From: Rhea pennata | Taxonomy: Eukaryota; Chordata; Aves; Rheiformes; Rheidae | DNA length: 64,000 bases | Reading direction: 5' to 3' | Assembly (NCBI RefSeq): GCF_028389875.1 | Contig: NC_084669.1 | Location: 35,874,731 to 35,938,730, forward strand | Shown here: one piece after another, positions 45,669 to 56,796 of the stretch | Layout of the letters: every line of letters begins with the position of its first letter | How positions within the stretch are numbered: the first letter of the stretch is position 1 | The notes under the pieces: model-generated | Told to the model about the DNA's origin: nothing | Databases searched by the model: none | The model's input: the letters and a program-made list of their open reading frames with translations, nothing else | Program-made: the position numbers and the translations under genes

Positions 45669-47460
45669 AGGGCTTTAAGGGAGGATTGTAAAGTAATTGG
45701 ATTCTTATGGAATAGTCATGAAAACAAGGGGAAAACAATGTTAGCTTGGGGGAGATGAGGCACGTACAAGCAAGAAAGCATGTATGTTTTGTACGCATGG
45801 TAAAAAATCTCTCATTTGCAGAATTCTGTGCAGAAGCGGCTGACTTCCAACCACAAACAAACAAGCCAACAAATGGGTCCTGGAAATGATAGGTAGCAAA
45901 ACCCAAACTGCATCTGCCTGCATGCACATAGAATAAACGGAGTGATAGTGCATGTGAACCTGTGTGTGCGTTGACTCTTGTCTTACCAAGTAATTGTCCA
46001 GCCAGTCTTTGAGAGGCTTTTTTTTCTCTCCAGTATCAGATCTTTAAATTAGTTTTTCCTGTGGCCTGAAGATAGGACTGCTTGCTGTTTCTCAGTAAAA
46101 CAATTATCAGTTTGCTGCATTTTGTCTGCGACCTTATTTAAAGCAAGTGTGTGTTTTTGCTGTTAATTTGTAATTTGAAAATTAGTTTTTAATAACTTTT
46201 ATATTTGAATGGAAGAAAGAGAAGCAAGGTTTTTTTCTTTATATACCTTAATAGTCCACCCTTGAGGGCCTTTGAGCAAATTTTTTAAGGCAAGGATTGG
46301 CTCATCAGACTTAGTTTACTTGTATTTTAGGGAAAGACTTAAAAACTTAAATGTATAGATTGTGTGCTAACCCAGCATACAGAAGAACTTTAATGTTGTG
46401 TGTCTGTGTGTTTTTCCACAAACAGCTAAATCCTACTGTGTCCTTCAAATACTGATCTTAAGGAAATAGTGTTAAAAGTTATTTGCCGGGAGGCAAAGCT
46501 GAGTGAAATACATGTCCCTTTTAACAAGAAGTTAGCCTGTGTAAGAGGAACACTCCCTCTTATTAGTCCTTGTTGCCTGTATACACCAAAATTCTAGTAA
46601 AAATGCAGAAGACAGGTAAAACTAGGTTTAGACTTGAAAAGGCCTGGAAATAACAGGGAGCTGAGCTTAAACTTTTTGCATGTGAATGTGTGGTTGGTGC
46701 TGTGGTTTGGAAACCTCTCACTTTGGAAGATACCCCCAGCATGCTTCAGCTTTGCAGCTGTCCTTTAAAAATGTAAATGGAAACAAATAATTGAAGCAAC
46801 TTAAACTTCGAAACTTAAATATGGGCAATGCAATGTAAGTACAATAAAGACTTTGTTTACTCTTGATCAAAATCTTGGATCTTCTAGATCAAATACCAAG
46901 CTGCTATAAGCTATTGAGCAGACAACCAGTCTACTACTCCTATTAGTTTCTTAAACTTTTGTTTATTTGAAGCTCTATGTGTTTGCAAGCTGGTCTCTTA
47001 AATTTAACAATAAGCTCCCTAATCTCCAGAAAGTTACAGAAACCAATGATGTCAGTTTTTCACCTCATAATAAATATTCAAGACTATGATCAACAACGTG
47101 TATTTTCTTACTGGAGACGGTACGCCAGCACTTAGCACAGTGCCCATTACATTGTGGTTCTTTCAAAGCAAGCCTGTTGTTTAACGGGAACCATTTGAAT
47201 AATTCCCATTTGCTCAATGATTTGATAGAAAGAAATATATTGTATGTTAGGAGCGAGGGAGGAGGAGGCTTGCTGGATTAGGCAGCAAAACTCCCTTCAG
47301 GAATGCTGAGTTTTAACTGCAAAGTATGTGTGAGATCAGGCATTTATTTCAAAGCCTAATTAAAGATCAGATTCCTGTGAACTCCATTTAACCTGCCTTT
47401 TTATTCCTTCTTGTACCTCAAAAATCTTAAAACTAAAAACTACTTTTTGTTGTTCTGTGA
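44761..47460. other. KIFBP downstream spacer
   Basis: No gene recognised. The stretch is AT-rich, with a (GT)n(AT)n microsatellite and a late AATAAA at 46843-46848. It may be partly an extended KIFBP 3' UTR. Confidence 0.45.
45623..45665. repeat. (GT)n(AT)n microsatellite
   Basis: GT dinucleotides followed directly by AT dinucleotides, about 43 nt in all. Confidence 0.95.
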
Positions 47461-47462
47461 TC

Positions 47463-47490
47463 TTTTTTTTTTTTTTTTTTTTTTTTTTTC
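47463..47490. repeat. Poly-T tract (T28)
   Basis: T28 followed by CCCCAG. It resembles an extreme polypyrimidine-AG acceptor or the tail of a minus-strand retroposon. No retroposon body recognised. Confidence 0.9.
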
Positions 47491-47925
47491 CCCAGCACAA
47501 AGCAGGGAGGTTTACAAGAAGCCCAAGTTTGTGCAGACTTCATATCAAGTGTGAGATCTAGACTTGCAGGCTATAAACTCAGCTCATTTGTTCAAATAGT
47601 ATATGATATTCTTGAGAAAGATTTTGAGATCCTGGCTGAGAGGTAATACATGTAATTTTGATTAAAAACGAAGTTTCATTTTAATTGAAACACTCTTAAT
47701 TCTTATAAGGCTAATAAGGTGTTACAGGTTGTTAAATGGGTTCATCAGGAGGAATATTGTGCTTTGCTTAAAATGGTGCCAAAGACAAGGGCCAAATGTG
47801 CCTCTTAATGCTTTGCGTTACACAGGAAAATAGGAAAGGGGACGTCCCCTGCCTTTGGGCAGAGAAGGAATGAGCCTGTCTCCTGCCCTCTCTCTCGCCC
47901 TACAAGCCCATCAGAGTAAGCTCCC

Positions 47926-48069
47926 TTTTTTTTTTTTTTTTTTTCCACAGAGCCAGAGGAGAGCGGTGGGAGGTAGCAGCCGTGTCTTTGCTGTTTCACG
48001 TGTTTTCACGGCTGGCTGGAGGCAGCACGAGCCCTTGGTGGGGGCAAGAGGGGGGGTGGCAGAGCGGCA
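47926..48069 (+). other. Possible orphan exon with strong splice signals
   Basis: T19 followed by CCACAG ends at 47950, a strong acceptor. A GGCA|GTGAGC donor follows at 48069/48070, bounding a 119-nt GC-rich segment. No protein similarity seen in any frame. Could be a non-coding RNA exon, or chance in a GC-rich patch. Confidence 0.25.
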
Positions 48070-48330
48070 GTGAGCCAAAGGTCCCCGGGGTTCGGCTGCT
48101 GCTGTCTGGAAACCCTTTGTCCGAGCTCAGTCCTGCCTCCGGAGCGGACTTGTGTGGGCTCGATGAGTGGGATCACTTCCTTCCCTATGTGCCACCAGGA
48201 GACAGCTGAGCGTATCCGTGCAGCGCTTATGCCCAGCGTGACTACCCTTCCAGCTGTACGCACGGAGTTACTGCAGGGTCCTCGTGAATCACCGGACAAC
48301 CGGAAACACGACAGATCTCGTTAGCTCATG

Positions 48331-50668
48331 GGTTTTGGCATTCCGGTTTTGTTTGGTGTCTTCCTTTTACTCAGCACCGAAAGAGGGAAGAGTAGCTTTA
48401 CTTGCGTGTTTCTTTTGAAAGATTAAGTGAGATGATCAATGTTAGATACATGTTTTCTGTGGACTTCTAATTAGAAAATATGCTGAAATAAGGCTGCAGA
48501 GCAGGACTTCTCTGGCTGGGCTGCTCCTGAGGCTGGCACGTCAGCCTCGTGCTTACAGAACCAAAGACTGTTATGTTAAAATCAAGTGTGTTAATTTGTG
48601 GTTAGAGGCATTTGTCAACTTTCTTTCCTCTTAAATTGCAACATCTTGGGCCACGTTAGAGCTCGACACAAATGACTAATGCCAATTTTAAATGTGTTTT
48701 GAAAACTGCTTTATATGTACTTCCTAGGAACTCTTTCCAAAGCATCCGTTAGCGCTAATTTTGCAGTTTGGTTGATATTTTCTAGATCTTTTTGTGACAG
48801 CTAGGTGATTTTCCAACTAAAATTATTTGCCTGACTGCCTCTTTCCAAAAAACATTGTACAATTGTGTCTTTTAAGCTAAAGAGCTGAGCAATGCACCAG
48901 AGAGGCTACTCAACGGTGTGAATACTAAACACAAAGCATTTTGCAAATGAGTTGCTTCCCTTCAGGACAGAAAATGTTGGTGGTAGCGAGCATTTGCTCT
49001 GAGAGAAGAGACACTGATAACAACATGGTGCCTCAAGTTAGAAGAGCATTAATCATCCCTGTGTATTATCTTGAATATTTAGTGCTTAGATTTTTGGCAT
49101 ATGGCATGCATAAAACAAAGTCTTCGTACAAACTCATTGCTGCAGTGAGAGACATGCTAGTTGGTGTCAAACAGTGAAGCAAGGTTTTCACTGTGAGAAT
49201 TTTAATGCAACTTTCTGCTAAAACAAAGCATCAGGTGAGCGACTGAAAGAGTGTGCTGGAGAGGGCTGAAGTTAGTCATCAAACTCTCGCAAAAGCAATA
49301 CAAGTGCTTGCATGAAAAAGCTACTCTAAGCCACTTGGATGAAATATATGGGGTAAAAAGCAGGAATTAATGAGAGTAGTTCCTGCACACTGTCTTAGAG
49401 GAGGGCAAGAGTGAATGCTTCCCAGGCCAGTCCTCAAGCTGCTCCAAAGCATTAGATGGGAACCCCCTGCTGCCCTGAGGCTAGGCTCCAGGTAGCACAC
49501 ATAGGCAAGCAAACACATAAAAAGTTTAACAGTTGCCAAAGCGAGGATGCAAGCAGGCAGGCCTGGAGCCTCCTTTTGCTGGAAAACTGGGCCTTCTTGG
49601 ATAGTGGAAGCAATGCCAGCCTGTAAGCCATGTGAGTGCTGTTGGCTAGAGGCAAGAGCACGGAGAGGATCCTGCTGGATGAGGAAAGGGAAACTTCTCC
49701 ATGTGCTTTGCCTTAATGCTTTCTTACAGCACCGAGCTGCCTGTTTGACTTAGGGCTTGTGTAAAGAAGTACTTTAGTTTATATGTGCTAAGGCACGAGA
49801 TGCTGCTAGTACCAAGCTTTCTGCTCCCTGAAAGGGCAATGAAGATGCCTTGGGAGAGGGAAAGAGCTGAAGGTGGAGCACCCTGCGGTCTGTTTTGGCT
49901 CTCTGGGCTGCTCGGCAGCCTGGGAAGGGGTGAAAACCTTCCTAGACTCTGGCAGAGCAGCATTTCCTGACTTTCCTCACTGCCTGACCAGACTTTGGGG
50001 TCTTCCTTCATGCTAAAGTTGCCTTCGGCCATGACAGAGGCTCTGGGAAGCACAAGGTCCCTGTTTTGTCTCCAGAAAATTTTATCAGTTCTGTTCTTTC
50101 AATTAAACGTGTCTGATGCTATCTGAATAACTGAAATCCGTCTCTGTCTTGATCTTTATCTTGAATCCCTTCTTAATGCCTACATTAAGAATATCTCAGC
50201 TATTTTAGATACCTTTTCAACGTGCAGCTTGTTAACCAGATGTGACTGTCCCTGGGAGCTCATGCGAGCAAGAAGCAACAGCAGGCAGATGCTAATAGAT
50301 CCCATTTGAAATCAGGATTTTTCTACAAGAACTATTTTTATTTTCTCAGTCCGTATTGTGTTTTATTGCAACGCGTTATCATCTCACTTTTGATGTGAAG
50401 CAATCTGTCCATGACAGGATGTTTCTACTCAATACACAGGTTATTTAATCCATAGGGGGGGGAGAAAAAATCTGCTTGATTTATTGAGCAAAGACAGATT
50501 TCTGCATGTGGATGATATGCTCAGCACCGAGCTGCAGAAATGAGAGGCTGCATCCTTGGGACTGCTAGTCCTCCAGGGCACGCCATTTCTGAGGGCCGGA
50601 GATGGAAAATGAGAGCAATTATGGAGCCCGGCTCTATGTGGCAGGAAAAGATAAAATGCACTTCTTCT

Positions 50669-50705
<37 letters not shown>

Positions 50706-53700
50706 GTAATGCAGATTGTGTTTTCTAAAGGCAGGCTCTTGCCTTGGTGAGGGATTTCCCTGCACTAATAGGGAGCTGGGCTGGTTTGGAGGCACCATGG
50801 GCCTGAAGCCCTGATGTAATTTTACCTCTTTCACCAAAAGATTGGTGATGATACAGAACTAATACTGTAGGTAAAGGCTTGGTTAACTGAGGTGTGAAGA
50901 CAGCACTCTGATTTATACATGGGATAGGAGGAAGTGCATCTGGCCCATGGAGAGGTCTTCACAGCAGCATCTGTGTTTCTAGTTCATGTTCCCTGATCTA
51001 TGGGTGCTCCTTCCGGCTCTACACGGTGTGACACCTTTATGTAGTCTCTGGCACTGGTGATGTTCATGCTGAAAAGGATGTTTACCATTGCACAGGGAGC
51101 GGGGCTGAGATTTGTTTTTCCAGTGTAGATCTATGGGAGAAGAGCCTGGACTGGAAAAAAGCTTTTTAAAGCAGTGGAGTGATTGACTTGCCAGAGGTGG
51201 GCCAAGGAGCAGAGATGGAAATGTGTGCTAGTCATAGAGTTGGCATTTCCCTTCAGAGTCTCTAATTTGCGATCTCAGGTCAATTAGCTTGGCAGAGGGA
51301 AGAAGAATTAATTTTCTTTGCCCCTCAGCCTTGTCACATAGGCACCAGCCTCTCCCTTGGCAGCAGCAGCTGGCTGAGTAGCTCCTGTCAAAAATGGAGC
51401 CCAGCAGCTGCAATGAGGAGGAGGGTGCTGACAGGGTTTTATTTCTACCCTTACTCCCCTCTATGCCCTTGGTAAACCTGCTCTGGAGAAATAATCAGGA
51501 GAAATTGCACTGTGGAAAAATAGTTACTCTGAGATGAGGTTTTAGGGAAGTCTGTATGGCTGCTGCATCAGCAATCAGACCTCTGCTGCTTATCACATCC
51601 TAATGGGGCGCTGGTTTAATGTATACAGCCCTGAAATTGCCAAATTCTTACACTGCAGCAGGCTCCAGCTGTGCTGAGCCCAGGAGCAGAAAGCTTCAGG
51701 CACAAAGAAAAGTGACTTGTTTCTTGCTGAAGGACGGGCTCATCTAGCTAGTGTTTTTGGTAGAGACAGGATCATCATTGGTGGTTTCCTGTAAGTTGTT
51801 GCCCGTGTTTGATTTGATGCAGCTGTGACTTTCCTGTGAAGATCTCTCACTGTGAACTAGCTGACTGATCACGGGAAAAAACAGGGAGTGACTCTTCTGC
51901 GTGATCTGGCTAGCGGTAAACATTAGATTTCTCTGCAACCCAATGACCCTTAATGATTTCTTGCTAGATTTGTTCCTTATCTCCATGGAACAGGCGTGAT
52001 GCTTTCTGCAGATGAAGCAGCCCCTGCATGAGAAGCAGAGAGAGGCTGTGTGCCCATCACTGGCGTGTGCATGCCAGCGCAAAGACAGAGGTGAGTCTGA
52101 GCTCAAGCACATCTGCGGCTATGAATTTGCATTTTTCTAAGACTAGGCTTAGAAAGCCCATAACATGACCCAAATCTGCAGTGCTGAAGGCTCCTGCCAG
52201 CATAAATCACCTTGGCGTTTTGCTTGCGTGCTCTTTATGTTCAACCCAACCATTATTCAAACACTGTCCCCCTTTTCCTTTTGTTCCCAGTATTGCCTTT
52301 TCCCCCCTCTCATTTGCTGCCACCCTTTGCCCTCTTTTTCCAGCTCTGTCTTAAAAGATGATTTGGTGGGAGGAGTCCCAGCTTCAAGGCACAGTGCGAT
52401 GTGATTACCCCACTGCCCAAGGCACTGCAAAGTGACCCAGCAGCAGTTTGGGTTTATCTGATTTCCTAGTGGTTATGAATGAGAAACTCCTGTATTGCCA
52501 TCACCCAGTGCTCCCTTCCAGGCCAGTATGTGTCCGCCCTGATAAGAGCACCCAGGCCGGGAGCCGCATGGGCCCTGCAGCCATGTGCATGGCCACATGG
52601 AGGTGAACCACTGTTTGAGGTTGGAGCAGGACAGAGGTTGGAGGTTTTTGGGATGGAGCGTGACAGAGGTTCGTATCCACCTAAGAGCTTTCCCGTGTCA
52701 GAAACACCCTTGTTATATCCCTTGGGATTGGCTGAAATGTCCTTGCTGGGATTTTTTGCCTTAGATCCACCTGCAGTTGATGGCAGAATAGATGTCCCCA
52801 TGCTGGGCATTCCCACGGTGTGATCCCAAATCAGTAATGTCACCAACTGCTCATTGCTCCAAAGTGACCTGGGAGATGAACAGCCCTGGGAGTTGTGACT
52901 GAGGAACTATTTATCTTTTTTCATTTTAATTTTTTTCCCTCCTACTTAGTGGTTATTTCTGGATTTTTCAGATATATAGCAGAGTCCTGAGTGGCTGCAT
53001 GAGGGCTCAAGCACATGGTGTCAAAGCAACTCTTTCTTTCCTTCCTTCCTCCAAAATTAATGCCATAGAAAAATGCAAAGCTCTTAATCTGCTTTACATG
53101 TGATTTGAAAATAATGGCAGGGCTTTAGTACAGGGCTCATAGGAAACACTAAAAGGGTGAGAGCAGCTGGTGGGAAATGTGACATTAATGCAAAAGAACA
53201 GCCCAGACATGCACAGAGATAGGGGCATTTTTATAGTGTTGGTGCAATACTGGACATCTCTCTGACGCTGAAGTAAGAGTGCCTGCACAGAGCTGGATTC
53301 TCAAATAGCTGCTCTGAATCTATTTTTTTCCTATTGTGGGTCTATTACATTGTGGGATTTAATATTCCAATATATACACAGGAAATACATAAGAGGAATA
53401 TTATCTTATGAATCTTCTTCACAGCTTCTGAGAGGTACCAGATCTCCAGGTAGCTGATCCAGCTACAGTGACTCCCTCCACAGTCAAATATTTGACTTAA
53501 AAAAAGAAATCTCTCTCTTAAGCTCTAACACTCATACAATGGCACATTTCAAGGTTACAGTTCTTGTACAGTATTAGTATACAAACTGTTCTCCACTGAA
53601 AAATGCAGTTTGTTCATTTTCTGCAATTCATGCTCTCTTTCTCAAGATCACTTTTAAAAATCATTTCTGTAATTATTTGCATTTTACATACTGAGTGACT

Positions 53701-56570
53701 TGCTGAGAGGCTTATAATTGTCCAGTATTTCTCGGGAATACCATGATGGTCCACAAAATGGGAATGTTTTACTGTTAGGAATTATCCACCATGAAGCAGC
53801 TTATAGCCAAACTAGCAAAGCTAACAGCTGAGCTCCTGCGGCTGAGCCCTCCAGCAGAGCCCTGGGACAGCACTAGCCTGCTGAGCCTCCCTGGCAGATG
53901 CTTTGGGGCCAAACCTCTGCTATTCTGGTGACAAAAATGCTCTCGCTTTAAAACAGCTGTGAAAAGCCCAAGGAGTGTGGCCACCTGAGCTGAAAATTAG
54001 CACTCAAAACTGGCTTCTGGTGCACTTTATGGAGGTATAAACAAGGTTCTGCATGGGATGGAAGAGTGGAAAATGTCCTTTGGTCAACCGATGTGTTGCT
54101 AATTGTAAAACAGACAATCTCATTTCCTGGGGTGCTCTGCCGACATAACAGAAAATAACAGAACTGTTATTTGTTTTTGCTCGTAGGCAAAACTGCTGGC
54201 ACAAGTTCCTACTGCCTGATGGTACCTAGCAGATAAAGCAGTGCTGAGATCCCCCTCCAGATACACATTGCTGTGCCTGCCACCTGCCTCGAGAAAGCTC
54301 TGTCCACTCTCCCTTCCCCTCACAGAGCCCACAGTCCCACTGCCAGCAAGGGGTGAGGGAGAAGACATTGCCATTTGGTAGTAAATCTTTGCATTTTGGG
54401 AATTATTTGCACAGTGGGAATTGCTCTCACTGCCACAGAAGGGCTCTGCTGTCAACACCCCAGGATTTTCAGTGTTAAGGTGGAAAAAGCAATGAACTAC
54501 TGCAAAATGTAGAAATAGGTTGGGGATTGTGTGTGTGTGTGTGCATATGTGGTTATTTGCTCGTGTTGGAAACACGGAAGAGCTCTGTGCTCTGCTCCAT
54601 CCCACCTTGTTTGCCCATGACCAGTGGAAAATCAACGGTGTTGCTGCAGGAGCAATTTCTGTGACCTAACGTGAGCTGAGGCTGATAAACTCACAGCGCA
54701 CGTTTGCTTGGTTTCCTATCAATGTTGAGCACCACTTAGAGAGAGGGGGGAAAAAAAGTCACACTAAAAATAGGAAGTAGAAAACGAGCTGGTAAGAGTA
54801 ACTGCTGAATGTGGTCAGCTGCTGAGGTGTGAATTGTTTCTATGCTCTGGCGAGCCCACCCAGGACAGGGAGCTGGTTCCTGTGAGCACCAGAAATTCCT
54901 CCTCTAGGTGACTGGACGGGTGGGCATGAAGAAGGGCTTTTCCCTTGACAGCATAGTTTACTGAAAAGCAACAGGCAAACTGCCTTTAAGAATGCCTGGC
55001 AATAGCTGGGTGGAGGGAGGGGGGGAAAGGTGTGGTGTAGCCCCATAAAAAGGGTCTCTTCCCCAAAATTTTGAGTCACTGGTTTGTGGGAGAATTACTA
55101 CATACTATAGCAAGATTGGTGTGAGTCCATTATTTTTCCTGCTCTGGAAAAACATCCTGAGGTTCATAACAAATTGCATCAAATGCTGAAGAGTGACTCC
55201 TAGACCTGATAGTAAAATCACAGCCCCGTGAGCAGCATCTCCCACTAAGATTTTTTCTGTTGCTTGCGAGATGGTTGCAGTGTGTTGGTGACCCTGGAAA
55301 GTCACCGTTCAGACCCAAATCATGGTCTGAAGTCTTGGTGGACTTTCCATAGCATAGAAATAGATGAGTAAACTCACAGTATCAGCCACAGCATCATCTG
55401 GGGCGCTGGTGGTGTGTTAGGCCCACACACTGTTGTCCCGATTAATTCAGCAACTAATGATATGACTGAAAAAAAGAAAAAAGAAAAAAAACAAACAGAT
55501 AACTTTGTGTGTGATTTATTCTTAAATAAACTCAAGCCTGGCTGGTTTAAGCTAAACTAAGAGGTAAGCAAAATGTATAAACTAGCGTAAATATATCTAT
55601 GTAATGACTTTGAGAAGCTTAAATCCATTGCTAGTTTTGTACGTTGATAAATTTGCGAATTGCTTCTAGATCTGGTACTCTTTAGGAAAAGTACAATTCG
55701 GTAAGGAAAACAAATCCAATGGCTGGCAGAGCCACTGGGTCAAAATGTGCTATGCCACCGCACTGAGTTGTGTCAGTTCTCAGGCACCCACAGCAACCTG
55801 CATCTTCTAGGGGGCTTTGTGTTAGCGTCATACAGCGGAAAGGTGGGTATTGCCTGAAAGGTGGGAATTGTCTCTACCCTCGGATGTTTTAGACCTCCTG
55901 TTCTAGCTATGGCCCCTGTTAATGCACTGATTCTCAAAGCTGCCCTGTCAGATAAATGCTGGGGGCTGACGTGCAGCCCCAAGAGGGGTCCAAGCACCCA
56001 AGAGATTAGCTGGCCAAAGAGGAAGGCCAAAAATTCATGTGGCAGGGCTGGCTACCTGGTTGTGTAGAGGAAGGGCTCCTCTCTCTTAGATGTTTTTCTC
56101 ACTTTCCCTTTACTGGTGTAAGTGATACCGATAGTGTCAGGATTTCCACTCTGAATTAATACATTTTTTTAATTTCTACTCTAAGTTTCCACCTTCAAAT
56201 ATCTATTAAAAAAAGAAAAAGGAAAAAAAAAAGCAATTGGCATGCTGTTCCTGAAATAACTTATGTCCGAGAGGAAAGATTATTTCCCATTGGGTGCCAC
56301 TGCTGGGTTCCCGCTGCGGACAGCAGGCTTCAAACCTCCCCAGTGCCAGCACTGTCAGAAGGTGGGATGAAGTTTTCTCTCTCCAGAGGAAACAGTGACC
56401 ATGTGAAAGCCCTCTGCTTTGGGGCCGGCTTGTGTGGACCAGAGGGAGCGGGCAGGCTCAGACCCTGGGCATCCCCCTTTCCCGCCTGCCCACTCTGGTT
56501 GAGGGTCACTGTCTTTCTCAGGCAAAATTAGAGATGAAGGCGCTGGGGATTTTCTGTAGATGCCTTGCTT
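48331..56570. other. KIFBP-SRGN intergenic region
   Basis: About 8 kb with no gene, tRNA or recognisable transposon. It holds simple repeats (poly-T at 50671-50702, purine-rich A/G tracts near 55470 and 56205). Short open frames on both strands lack splice context. Its place in front of a strongly cell-specific gene makes it a candidate regulatory region. Confidence 0.45.
50671..50702. repeat. Poly-T tract (T32)
   Basis: T32 preceded by three CTT units; the longest homopolymer in the window. Confidence 0.95.
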
Positions 56571-56578
56571 GAGTGAAG

Positions 56579-56595
56579 CAGGAAGCTGTGACGCA
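56579..56595 (+). promoter_or_regulatory. SRGN: SRGN ETS/CRE-like composite site
   Basis: CAGGAAG (ETS core GGAA at 56581-56584) is followed five bases later by TGACGCA (56589-56595, CRE/ATF-like), about 110-125 nt upstream of the SRGN start codon. Mammalian serglycin promoters are reported to use an ETS site near -80 and a CRE near -70. No TATA box seen. Confidence 0.4.
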
Positions 56596-56705
56596 GGTTA
56601 TGGGCTGGGTCTGAGGTTTTGGAAACCTTTTCTACGCACGCAGCTCCTGGCCCCACTGTATTTCTCGTGAAATATTTCTGCACGAAGCCACGGCAAAGGC
56701 TGGCA

Positions 56706-56796
56706 ATGCAGGGCAAGATGCAGCTCCTGATCGGGTACAACGGGAGGATTTTCGTGACTCTCTGTATAATCCTCTTTGTGGGATACACAGCACAAG
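56706..56796 (+). CDS. SRGN: SRGN coding exon 1 (signal peptide)
   Basis: 91 nt from ATG (G at -3) encoding MQGKMQLLIGYNGRIF and the hydrophobic segment, ending GYTAQ. The donor is CAAG|GTAAAA, phase 1. Confidence 0.88.

Noticed and set aside
47982-48324. Overlapping 75-97-codon frames on both strands
   Set aside because: No motif, start context or conservation cue; they fall in a local GC-rich patch with few stops.
47463-50702. Poly-T tracts as tails of minus-strand retroposons
   Set aside because: No target-site duplication or recognisable LINE or SINE body could be read next to any of the three tracts.
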